Of a DNA stretch of 64,000 nt, positions 25,901-35,901 are shown piece by piece. How positions within the stretch are numbered: position 1 is the first letter of the stretch; every line of letters begins with the position of its first letter. The position numbers and the translations under genes are program-made. The DNA lies in the NCBI GenBank assembly GCA_947311845.1, contig CAMZMU010000089.1, positions 18,977,338 to 19,041,337 on the forward strand. The letters run 5' to 3'. The DNA is from Poa pratensis. Taxonomy: Eukaryota > Streptophyta > Magnoliopsida > Poales > Poaceae. The notes under the pieces were generated by a model. The model had not been told where the DNA came from, made no database searches, and saw only the letters and a program-made list of their open reading frames with translations.

Positions 25901-26233
25901 ACCAATATAGCATGTAACAGCAACACAATTTGACATCAATGCAGAAGCCAAAGAAAACTAGCCATGTAAAACACAACAGGACATGCGTATTTAGGGACTA
26001 TTATTTTACCGTGGCTGCTATTTTTTATTAGGAGGTCACACTCACACTCACATTGTTTGATATAAACTGCAGGAAGGATATTTGAGATCGGGTCGACCGG
26101 CATCAGCAGTTCGAAAGGCCATACTTTGCGGAGATCTACATGTCTGAATGAATTTGCTTCCATGTATGGACATATGCCCCTGGTAGTGACTACAGTCAAG
26201 GCTGTCGATAGCCGAAGTAGCTGGTTTTGGTGA
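22950..26233 (+). CDS. GT64 glycosyltransferase (EXTL2-like), Golgi type II membrane protein
   Basis: Five exons, 22950-23203, 23308-23710, 23855-24018, 24126-24196 and 26073-26233, join in phase with GT/AG borders to about 350 residues. A second ATG at 22962 is also possible. The order is a basic N-terminus, one hydrophobic signal-anchor segment at residues 51-71, then the GT64 domain from about residue 91. The domain shows SVVINTWKRYDLLKRAV, VNKRDSLNNRF and the metal/sugar-nucleotide DXD motif as DDD at 182-184 (AVFSVDDDLIVP). WWSVWRTGTYSMVLSKASF, NCEDIAMSFL and SSSKGHTLRRSTCLNEF follow. Plant members of this type are Golgi glycosyltransferases related to animal exostosin-like proteins; the plant acceptor is not fixed by sequence. 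The 1.9-kb last intron holds a LINE fragment. All family blocks are intact. Confidence 0.9.
24870..25650 (-). mobile_element. 5'-truncated LINE fragment in GT64 intron 4
   Basis: The minus strand from 25650 to 25063 encodes an open 195-codon stretch with the RT-associated zinc-binding (zf-RVT) pattern of plant LINEs: FWWKIKIPLRIKTFIWLV, CLFCGQDESIDHLFLHCPLA and FWGLWKTRNLACFENK. The 3' side extends to a T-run at 24873-24879, a short poly(A) tail on the element strand. Only the very end of ORF2 is present. It inserted opposite to the host gene, well inside the intron. Confidence 0.85.
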
Positions 26234-26611
26234 TACGGAATTCAGTTTGATTTGGCTCTGTTTTTGCCTTCCCTTAGGTGCTGCCTAGCACATATTATCA
26301 GGCTAGTGTACTTGTGCATATAGTTTATCAGCTCCTAAGAACACAGGTTTTGATCATAGAAGATGAATTCACGGTATAGTGCCCACTGCAGCAATATGGC
26401 TCTTTTGTAAATTATGTGCAGGAAAGATAAAGCTGTTTGAGCCTCTCTTTTTGTTGAACCCTTCGTATGGATGAACGGATTTGATACTTTGTAATATATA
26501 AATAGCAGCGTGCATCAATCGATGCAGCTACCTGGTGAACCAGCCCCCAATGTTTCAAATATATAAATGTTTGTGAAGTTGATACTTGGCTTCAGTTGGT
26601 TGAATATTTTA

Positions 26612-26702
26612 CTCCCTCGGATCCGAAAAAATTGTCGTCAGCGCAGTGAGTTTGTGTATCCTACGTGCGTTTCGCCCGACACATAAATCGGATAGGAGGG
26701 AG
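26612..26702. mobile_element. Stowaway MITE
   Basis: This 91-bp element has ends CTCCCTCGGATCCG and the inverted CGGATAGGAGGGAG, flanked by TA on both sides. It lies about 380 bp downstream of the GT64 stop codon. Confidence 0.85.
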
Positions 26703-27229
26703 TAGTTAGTTTCATCCTTGGAGAACGGTTGTTACTACTCACCATGCTCAGTTTTGCTGGTGCCAGCAAGATGTCCTTAGATGCTTGGTGTAGCGGTGCT
26801 ACACACCGGATCTAGCCAAATTAGAAAAACTAAACTCTCTCATCTTTGAAGCGTGGAGGAACAACATCTCATCGCATGGGTGAGCCGCCCAGTGCATGGT
26901 TCTCCTCCCGCCAAGCCGCATCGCTATATATCCGTTGCCTCCTCGGTACCACGTGTCCCTGTCCATATGTGAGGGATAGGGTCTCACACCGCAATTCGTT
27001 TCTGCAGAGAGATGCAATTTCGATTTTTATGTACATTCTGCACATGATAGCATCCACCTTTGCTTGCATCGAAGACCGCAGTCATGAATCCTAACCTCAC
27101 ACTCACTACACTAGAAGTATCTTTGATTGGTTGCCCTGCCGAAGATGAATGCTAATAATGCAAATATTGAGTGCAAGTATTCTAGCACGATGCTCCCAAG
27201 TCTTATCATAAAACTACTATCTTCATGTC

Positions 27230-27378
27230 AAAACATAGTGCTTTTAGTTTTGTGCAAAGTACCGGCTCAGTATTTCGAAGGTGCTCATAGGGGTAGGGTG
27301 TGCGTGCGTGCGTTCATAGGGGTGAGTGTATGCGCGTGTATGTGAGCGTCTACGTTTGTACTGTGTTTCTCAAAAAAA
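27230..27378 (+). mobile_element. Possible poly(A)-ended retroposon (LINE/SINE 3' end)
   Basis: A GT-rich segment (GGGTGTGCGTGCG, then GAGTGTATGCGCGTGTATG) ends in CTGTGTTTCTCAAAAAAAAA. This is a 3' end pattern often seen in Triticeae non-LTR retroposons. No domain or target duplication was seen. Confidence 0.35.
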
Positions 27379-27962
27379 AATTCTAAGTTCTGATTTTTTT
27401 AACAGTGATTATTTCTACTAGTGTGTGAAATATCCATGCTAAATATTATGTATTTTAGTTTGTGTAAACATTACAAATTTCTGGATCTGAGATGTGAACA
27501 TTGCAAAATTCAAAATTTGTCAGATATTGTCATTTTTGTACAGTCCGGAATACAAACTATTTGGGATTTAAATTTTGCAGGACAATAGAACACGTCATAG
27601 TCGACGTCTATCATTTTATTCAGATTTTTTTAAAACTTTAAATTGTTGATTTTGTTTTCAAAAAAGGGATCTCAGGAGCTCGTGCTCCAAAAGCGCTTTT
27701 CAATACAAATATGCACTGTAAAGGTTGTAAAAAAAATACATCTCATGACTTAGGATAAAGATAATGTGTACTATACTGACATGGTAAGAGTATTATGAGA
27801 AAGTTGTGGGAACAATTAAATATGTGAGATAAAGTTGTTTTCAAATTTCTTTAAGATAAATAGTTTATGTGGGATTTTCACATAATGTTTTCAAATAATT
27901 GAACAAAGCTGCAAGCATTTTCTTCGGAAAGGGAATCTTGTTCAACATACATCTAAATACTC

Positions 27963-28060
27963 AGGAAGGGAGGGGGGGGGGGGGGGGGGGGGCGCAATTG
28001 CCCCCTAAGGTACACATGATAGTGCAGAAGAATGAAAGAAAATATAGCGCAAAACACAAG
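27963..28060. repeat. Poly-G/GCAATTGC repeat, copy 1
   Basis: The block starts AGGAAGGGAGG, has an uninterrupted 21-G run (27972-27992), then GCAATTGCCCCCTAAGG and an A-rich tail ending CACAAGATCAA. Nearly the same block recurs at 40391-40496. The two copies flank the copia element and the split neprosin fragment. Confidence 0.8.
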
Positions 28061-28073
28061 ATCAACAATTTAT

Positions 28074-28127
28074 CGATGGGAAGCGGCTACCTCCCCACTG
28101 GTGATGCATTGGCGTCTGCATCTATGA
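28074..28127 (+). pseudogene. Neprosin C-terminal exon fragment, left part
   Basis: The text matches the last exon of the neprosin-like gene at about 45075-45125 (MGSGYIPIGDALASAS in that gene; MGSGYLPTGDALASAS here). It stops at the copia insertion after TATGA. The right part resumes at 39795. Confidence 0.8.
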
Positions 28128-29456
28128 TGAAAGGATCGAGTAGGTTGACTAGGGGGGGGGGGGGGTGAATAGGCAACTACCAATTTTAATTTTCTTTTCA
28201 ACAAGTTAAGGAATTGCTCAAATATAAGTTCTCTAGATATGCAACTAGGTGAACAATCCTATATGATGAGCAAGAAGCTAGCTAACAAGATATACTAAAC
28301 AAGGTAAGCTAGCAATACAAGTAAAGGTATATATAAAAAGGATAAGCACACGGTGACACGGAGATGATTCCCGAAGTTCACTTCCCAATGGAAGCTACGT
28401 CTTCGTTGGAGCGGTGCGGGGTCACAAGTGATCCCCGAATAGCCGTGATATGGCACACCGTATCTCCTCCACTATATGATGCCCTCGAGGTCGGCAACAA
28501 ACCTTTACAAGGATGAGGCACACTCCACAACCGAATTGGAGGCTCTCACCAATTCCCACGGCTTCCAAAGCCGCAAGAATCACAAGGCCGGGGCACGTCT
28601 CCACAACCGAATTGGAGGCTCCCGGCTAGTCCCCGCGGCTCCCAAAGCCACAAGAACGACCAACGACCGTCTAGGGTTCCAATGAACCCAAGATGCACAA
28701 GTTCCTCTAAGGAATGGATATGGAAATCAAATCGCTTTGGTGGAAGGGTAGATCTAGGTCAACTCTCCCAAGTCCTAGAAGGACAAGGTGTTTGAGTGGC
28801 TAGGGAGAGAGATCTACCAAGTTTAAGCTTGCAACAATGGTGGGGAGATATTTCTGGTCGTGGTGCCCTCTCCAATGTAGGAGAAGGCCTTTATATACTG
28901 CCCCCAGATTCTAGCCGTTGCAGACAGGTAAATCGGATAATCCGATTCAAGTCATCATCGGATTATCCGATGGAATCGGATAATCCGATCAGACTATCAT
29001 CGGATAATCCGAACAGCGTCAGTGAAGATTTCTTTCAGTCCTTGGCAGAATTCCAGCGAAATCTTGATCATCGGATAATCCGATATTTCCAACTCGGATA
29101 ATCCGAACATCTTCAGTGTAACATTTCTTCTAGTCCTTAGCAGAATTCCAGCGAAATCTTGATCATCGGATAATCCGATATTTGCAACTCGGATAATCCG
29201 AACAACTTCAGTGTGAGATTTCTTCTAGTCCTTAGCAGAATTCCAGCGAAATCTGCAATCGGATAATCCGATACTTCAACATCGGATAATCCGATTTACT
29301 TCAGCAACAAAACTGGCTCTTTTCAACTCCCTTTTTGGTTTCGATGCAAAGATGTTTTACACACTTAAAACCTGCATCACTTGATTCACATGTTAAATTG
29401 TCACTAGTGTTGTTGCCTAACACACAAAACACAAGGGATTAATAAATGTCCTTTCA
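28128..29456 (-). repeat. Copia 3' LTR (1329 bp)
   Basis: This LTR is bounded by TGAAAGGAC on the minus strand at 29456 and TCCTTTCA at 28128. Its U3 part holds ten copies of a 15-bp palindrome and three 95-bp higher-order repeats (anchors at 29051, 29146 and 29241). A TATA box (TATATAAAGG on the minus strand) is at 28891-28897. A 14-G run lies at 28152-28165. Confidence 0.95.
28931..29298. repeat. Array of ATCGGATAATCCGAT palindromes in 3' LTR
   Basis: Ten copies of TCGGATAATCCGA, most extended to ATCGGATAATCCGAT, occur in about 370 bp. Three are close-packed near the TATA box. Six of the others are paired inside 95-bp repeats that share TTCCAGCGAAATCT. The palindrome core holds GGATAA on both strands. 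The array lies upstream of the TATA box in the transcribed orientation. Confidence 0.9.
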
Positions 29457-29471
29457 ATCTCCCCCTTTTTG
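29457..29471 (-). promoter_or_regulatory. Polypurine tract
   Basis: The minus strand reads CCAAAAAGGGGGAGAT immediately before the 3' LTR start TGAAAGG. This is the plus-strand priming site. Similar AAAGGGGGAG text also occurs at about 29930-29942, and AGGGGGAGTG at about 32530-32540. Confidence 0.9.
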
Positions 29472-29990
29472 GTGTTAGATGACAACACTAGGATTTGCAA
29501 GGAAAGCATAGTTATATATTATCTAGATTCCCGAGCTTAAGTCATGAGAAGCTCCCCCTGAATGTGTGCATATAATTAAATTGCATTGGAATACAAATGC
29601 AATACATATAGGAGGAGGACACTTCCAAATATTGAGGAAACTAGATGGAGACATATCAAAATAGGTTGAGTTTCGATAGTGGACTATACCTTGTGCATAA
29701 TAGAGTAGAAATGAACCTTAGCACAAGAATACAACTCATAACCATATTAGAAATCCATATGTCTCATAACTTAAAGGTTCACACACATAAGTTCCACATG
29801 AAAACACAACACAAATAAGTTCACGAATAAGTTCGACATAAATGGACACAAGCGCAACAAGAATGGTAAAAGCATATGCTTGTGCCCGAAACCCATGCAA
29901 ATCCCACACGGAGACCTAATAGAACTACTTCTCCCCCTTTGGCATCGAAACGCCAAAAAGGGAAAAGAGCGATGCTACGACCCAAGTAGA

Positions 29991-31803
29991 TCACTCCGTC
30001 GCAGAGGCATCATCATCATCAGTGTCATCACTATCCTCTTCTGAAGACTCATAAGTACGGGCACGAGTGTAGGATGGCGGGAAGGGCCGGCAGACGCTGT
30101 CTCTAGCAGATGAGACTCAAGCTGAGTCCATGGAAACTGAGAGCCCTCGTTCCACTGAGCAAAAGAGAGAGGAGCAGACTCTGGAGGATCATTTGGGAGG
30201 CGAGGAAGGTGCTTGAGAATGTTCTCCTGCCTAAGATAAGTGTCATATTGTCCCCTCCGGATGTCAGCATTCATGCACAGGATGTTCCGCTGGAACCAGT
30301 TGAGTTTCTTGGGCGGATCAAAGGAAGGAACCGAGACGGACGAGTGGCACCACGACGAGCATCACCCATGAAGGAACCACGGGCAGGAGCTGCAGCAGCA
30401 GAAGATGGAATGACCTCTTTCCTCTTCTGATAAACCTTCTTGTACGTATGGGGCTCCATATCATACCGGCTGAAGTTGTGGTTCTTCAGAGTGTCCTTGA
30501 TGAGCATCATGATGTAAGGAGCATACGGAATAGTGAGCCCACTGACCAAAGAGTCATACAACTCACGAAAGATAAAATGCATCACATCCACTGTAAAATC
30601 CTCTTCAGGGTTTTCATTCTCAACAATTTTCTTAGCAAGGCAAAGCAGATTTGCAAGAGGAGCAACTATATTGTCATTGTTACCTCCACTGGGAGCAATA
30701 GTTGAGCGGAAGATGATCGCAAGCTGGTCATAGAGGGGCAGGAGGCCCTTTTTTCACCAATAATTGCACCAGCCCCATACATATCCTTCATTATGTTTTT
30801 GTTGAACTTCTCAACAGTGTGCATAGTGTAACCATTGGGAGGAAGGTTGCTCTGGTAGGGTGCATAGCCAAGAAGAGTAGACAACCGAGCAAAGGAGGAT
30901 GTGCACTGAGTGCGACCCGTCATCCACTTCATGGTCTTTATGTGGTCAGTCTCGATCACCAAGGTGGAGAAAAACTGCAGAATCATTCCACATTGTAGGG
31001 GCATTGCTTTCAATGAGTGAAACCAAGCCCATCTGTTCAATCACATCTGCAGCTTGAGCATAACTGGCCTTGGCCTTGATATCTCGCATTCTGTAGGGCT
31101 GCATCGGGCGAATAGGATGGTTATAGTGCTTATAGATGTCATTGTATATATATATCTGCTCCATGCACCAGAAGTTGGGATCTTCAATATCATCATCTCT
31201 TGGCATACTCGTATACCAGTTGGACTGACGGACTCGGGCATAGTCAATTGGGTTCATGGTCAAATAGTTGGGGCGAGTTTCCTTGAGCTTCTTGGTTCTA
31301 TGAGCAACTTGCTTCTTCTTCATGGGTTGCTTGCCTTTTCTAGCATGTTTCTGTGGAGGACTACCCGAATCACGACTGCCGGAACCACCTGTGAGATAGA
31401 ATAATAGATGGATAGCATAGATGAGTACACACAAGTCACAGAGCAAGGAATGGTACAATGTACACTAGAAGAGCATCCCTAAGTTGAGTCTACTAAGTCC
31501 TGGACAAATCAAGATGTGGCTGAAAAATAGCACTGAGCAATTTCGGATAATCCGATTCAGTATGAATCGGATAATCCGACTGGTCGGAATATCCGGTTCA
31601 GACTGAATCGGAAAATCCGATCTGGATCTGGCAGCAACAAAGTGATTCAAGTCCTAGGTCTAGCAGTAGATCGACAATAAGGGGGGCTAGCCTAGTGTTC
31701 TAAGTACCAAGGGGAACCACAACCACCAGCCAAAACAACTTCTTCCAAAGATTTAGGTGAGGAACACCTAGGAGATGAGAGAGAAGAAGTTACCCTCGTC
31801 CAT
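29991..31803 (-). CDS. Third gene of the copia element, spliced, plant-transposon-protein-like
   Basis: A short first coding exon starts at the ATG at 31803 and ends at 31794 before GTAACT. The intron runs 31793-31389 and ends TATCTCACAG. The second exon opens with GGSGSRDSGSPPQKHARKG and RPNYLTMNPIDYARVR. Later blocks are KWMTGRTQCTSSFARLSTL, VEKFNKNIMKDMYGAG, VDVMHFIFRELYDSLVSG, YAPYIMMLIKDTL and SFAQWNEGSQFPW, with an acidic tail ending in a stop at 29993-29991. Reading frames change near 31000-30950, 30730 and 30290, so this copy is damaged. The block order resembles the family annotated as 'putative plant transposon protein'. It occupies the place of the env-like ORF of SIRE elements, but I see no signal peptide or membrane segment. 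Its function is unknown. Confidence 0.65.
31541..31622. repeat. Palindrome cluster inside the intron of the third gene
   Basis: Two perfect and two imperfect copies (TCGGAATATCCGG and TCGGAAAATCCGA) lie within the 31793-31389 intron. Confidence 0.8.
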
Positions 31804-31953
31804 TGAGGAAAAAGCTTCGGTGAATGGGTTCCCGGGGAGGAGGAGCACCAAATCCGGCCAAATGCCGGAGTTGGGGCGGCCGGAGATGCGGGGAGGCGCG
31901 GGAGAGAGGGGCGGCGTGGTGGAGAGAGGGGGTCGGGGGTGGAGAAAGCTCGA

Positions 31954-32086
31954 ATGAGCCCTTCACCCCGACCCCTGCTCTATTTGGAGACAAACCGCCA
32001 AATCGGATAATCCGATTTTGACTTGGATCGGATATTCCGATAGTCGGATAATCCGAGCAAGTCAGAATCGGATAATCCGATTTTCA
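31954..32086 (-). promoter_or_regulatory. Putative internal promoter of the third gene
   Basis: Four palindromes of the LTR type (one of them imperfect, TCGGATATTCCGA) lie at 32002-32083. A TATA-like CAAATAGAG follows on the minus strand at 31986-31978. About 150 nt of CT-rich leader then leads to the ATG at 31803. The layout copies that of the LTR U3: palindromes, TATA, leader. Confidence 0.5.
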
Positions 32087-32600
32087 GGATTTCGTTAGAA
32101 ATTCTGGCCTGCTAACCCTTTCTCCTCAGTTTCAAAATAGGACTTGTGTGCATAAGATGAAGTGTTTTTAGGAAGATAGGCTTGGGATAAGATTGTCAAA
32201 CTGACATTGGTACTCCACACTCAAACTTGCAAAAATCGAACACGGAAATGCCAAGATGAGTGGGTTTCCCATAAAACCAACAATAGGACCAAAATTCCAA
32301 ATGATTTTCAATTAAGACCGAAAAGAACCAACTCTTCATAAAGAAGAGGGCGGTGGCCAAGGCCACCATGTATGAGTTTGTGGTGTGACACCGCGAAGAT
32401 GTATCTCGGGTTCACGGCCACTACTCGTCATTTAAGCTCACAATTCATGAAATGAAAATATAGAGACAAAATGAGTTCTTACTATCGGCATAATGGGGGG
32501 AGGGATAGCCCAATGGATTAGGACCGCACTCCCCCTATGTCCATGCCTACACTAAACCAAATAAGTATCGTCTAATATGGGTAGGTATGCAAGAAATCCA

Positions 32601-35600
32601 CTAAATCCAATTGGATATGTCCACCACATTGAGTTCTCCTCTCAACTCCTTGAATCTTGCTTCACCAAGAGGCTTCGTGAACATATCGGCGAGTTGATGC
32701 TTGGTGTTGACATACTTGATTGCAATATCACCCTTCTCAACATGGTCTCGAATAAAATGATACCGAATCTCAATGTGCTTGGTCTTGCCATGAAGAACCG
32801 GGTTGTGTGCAATTTTAATAGCACTTTCATTGTCACATAAAAGAGGCACTTTGTCACAAATGACACCATAATCCTTTAAAGTTTGCCTCATCCATAATAA
32901 TTGTGCACAACAACTACCGGCGGCGATGTATTCGGCTTCGGTGGATGACGAGGCCACACAATTTTGCTTCTTGGAAGACCAACTCACAAGGGACCTACCA
33001 AGGAATTGGCATGTACCCGAAGTTGATTTTCTATCCATTTTGCAACCCGCCCAATCCGCATCCGAATAACCAACAAGATCAAAGCTTGTACCATGGGGAT
33101 ACCAAAGACCATAGTTGGGAGTATCCAACAAATATCTTAGAATCCTTTTGACCGCGGTTTCATGACTTTCCCTAGGACTTGATTGGAATCTTGCACACAT
33201 ACCCACACTAAACATAATATCCGGTCTAGATGCACAAAGGTAAAGCAAAGATCCAATCATAGAACGATAAAGCTTTTGATCAACTTCCTTACCATCCGGA
33301 TCTAAGTGAAGATCCGCCTTGGAGTCCATGGGAAACTTATATGGCTTGGCATTGTTCATATCAAATTTCTTGAGCATGTCCTTAATATACTTGGCTTGAC
33401 ATAAGAATGTTCCTTCTCGAAATTGGTGGATTTCAAAGCCAAGAAAATAATTCAATTTTCCCATCATGGACATCTCAAATTCCTTGGTCATTAGCTTGCC
33501 AAATTGATCACTAAATTCACGGTTAGTGGAACCAAAGATAATATCATCAACATATATTTGGCATACGAAAAAATCTCCATTTACCCTTTTTGTAAAAAGA
33601 GTGGGATCTATTACCCCAATTTCAAAGCCACGGTCTACTAAGAACTCCTTGAGATGATCATACCAAGCACGTGGAGCTTGCTTGAGCCCATAAAGAGCCT
33701 TATGTAGTAAGTAGACGTGGTTAGGAAATTTAGGGTCTTCGAAACCCGGTGGTTGTTTAACATACACCAATTCATTTAGTGGACCATTTAAGAAAGCACT
33801 TTTAACATCCATTTGATATAAGACAATATTATGAGTAGATGCATAAGCAATTAGTAAGCGAATGGATTCAAGTCTAGCAACGGGGGCATAGGTTTCACCG
33901 TAGTCGACTCCTTCGATTTGGGTGTAGCCTTGTGCAACCAATCTTGCTTTGTTGCGAATGACTTGACCATGTGAGTCTTGCTTGTTCTTAAATATCCACT
34001 TGGTTCCAATGACATTATGGGAGGAGTCATTGGGTCTTTCCACTAATGACCATACTTTGTTGCGCTCGAAGTTGTTCAACTCTTCATGCATAGCCGCAAC
34101 CCAATCCATGTCTTCAAGAGCATCATATACCTTGAGAGGTTCTAAGCTAGACAAACAAGAGACATGACCACAAAAGTTAGATAATTGATTGCGTGTGGAC
34201 ACACCTCTACGGATACTCCCAAGGATATTTTCTTTGAAGTGTTGTTGGTAATCCAATTTTGATGCACGCCGGATGACCCGGCGTTCCGAGGCTTGACCAA
34301 TTGTTTCACCAACACAAATATCTTCATCATTGCCTTTATCTTGCTCATGGTCAACCGAAGTGGAGTTCTTGGAGTTGTGGGTTCATTATGTTCTTGTTCA
34401 CCACTAGAGTTGGGTGGGTCTTGACCATCTTCTTGATCAATATTTGAGGTGGATGGCTCAACTTGAGTAGAACTTGTTCCTTCTTCTTGAGTATCATCAA
34501 TAGGTCCTTCAATAGGAATTAGTTCTCCAATCCCCATAGTTCTTATGGCTTGAGATGGAGCATCATCACCTACATCATCATGATCAATATGCTCCGCTTG
34601 GGAGCCATTATCCTCGACAAACTCCACGTTCATAGATTCTTCAACACACCCGGTGGATATGTTGTAGACCCTATAAGCATGAGACTTTGCGGCATATCCA
34701 ACAAATATACCATCAAAAGATCTAGATTCAAATTTAGCAATTTTGCAACCTTTAATGTAAACATGGCATTTGCATCCAAAGACTCGAAAGTAAGATACAT
34801 TTGGCTTTTTACCGGTGAGGAGTTCATATGGTGTCATGTCCTTGAGAGGACGGAAGAAGAGCCGGTTTGAGTAATGACAAGCGGTGTTGATGGCTTCGGC
34901 CCAAAAGTTGTATGGGGAATTAAATTCGGCCATCATAGTTCTTGCCATATCAATAAGAGTGCGGTTCTTCCTTTCGGCAACACCATTTTGTTGGGGAGTA
35001 TATGCAGCGGAATATTGGTGTTGAATGCCCTCCCCACTTAGGAAATCATCCATAGTGTAATTCTTGAACTCCGTACCATTGTCACTTCTAATTGCCAAAA
35101 TCTTGGAGTCATATTGGCGTTGAACTAGGGTTGCAAAGTCAATGAATATCTTTTGAGTTTCACTCTTCTTCTTGATGTAGAAAGTCCAACAATATCTTGA
35201 ATAATCATCCACAATCACCAAACAATATTTCTTGCCACCAAGACTATCATATGTGGGAGGCCCAAAAAGATCCATATGAAGGAGCTCCAAAGGCCTCTTA
35301 GTGGAGATAATGGTCTTCTTGGGGTGATTCTTTCATGCATCTTTCCGGCTATGCAAGCACTACAAGGACGATCTTTGGAAAAATTAACATCGGTTAGTCC
35401 TACCACGTGTCCACCCTTTACAAGAGTTTGTAAATTTCTCATACCGACATGGCCAAGTCGGCGATGCCAAAGCCACCCCTTGTCGCCTTTAGCCATTAAA
35501 CATGTAGCGATTTGAGTGGTCTCTTTTGAGAAATCAACCACATACAAACCGTTTTCACGAAATCCAACAAAGGCGACATTGAGTGTTTGAGTGAAAAGGA

Positions 35601-35895
35601 TGGTCACGTGGTATTTATTAAAAATAACGGTGTAACCGGCATTGCATAATTGACCAACGGAAAGTAAATTGTATGAAAGAGATTCAACAAGAAGGACCTT
35701 CTCAATGGATAACTCCGGAGTGATCACCACCTTACCAACTCCCACTACCTTGAGTCTTGCATTGTTGCCAACGGTGACATGAGAGAATGAGAGTAGTTGT
35801 TTCAATAAGTCCTTTACTAGTTCTTTGCTTCCGGTCATATGGGATGAGCATCCACTATCAATGAGCCATGAAGATCCACCGGAAGAGAAACCCTA
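32601..35895 (-). pseudogene. Copia pol: protease, integrase, RT, RNase H (frameshifted)
   Basis: Protease begins just after 35880 with the active-site text WLIDSGCSSHMTG (DSG). The integrase zinc domain shows WHRRLGH and CSACIAGKMH. The integrase core shows DLFGPP, RSDNGTEFKNY and the QQNGVAERKN block (D-D-E). RT shows [12 protein letters not shown] and YVDDIIFGS. RNase H shows [19 protein letters not shown] and [11 protein letters not shown]. The end is SNWI and a stop at 32601. Single-base frame changes interrupt it near 35320 and near 34365. The protein would process, copy and integrate the element; as sequenced it cannot be made as one chain. Confidence 0.9.
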
Positions 35896-35901
35896 CAATA
35901 A

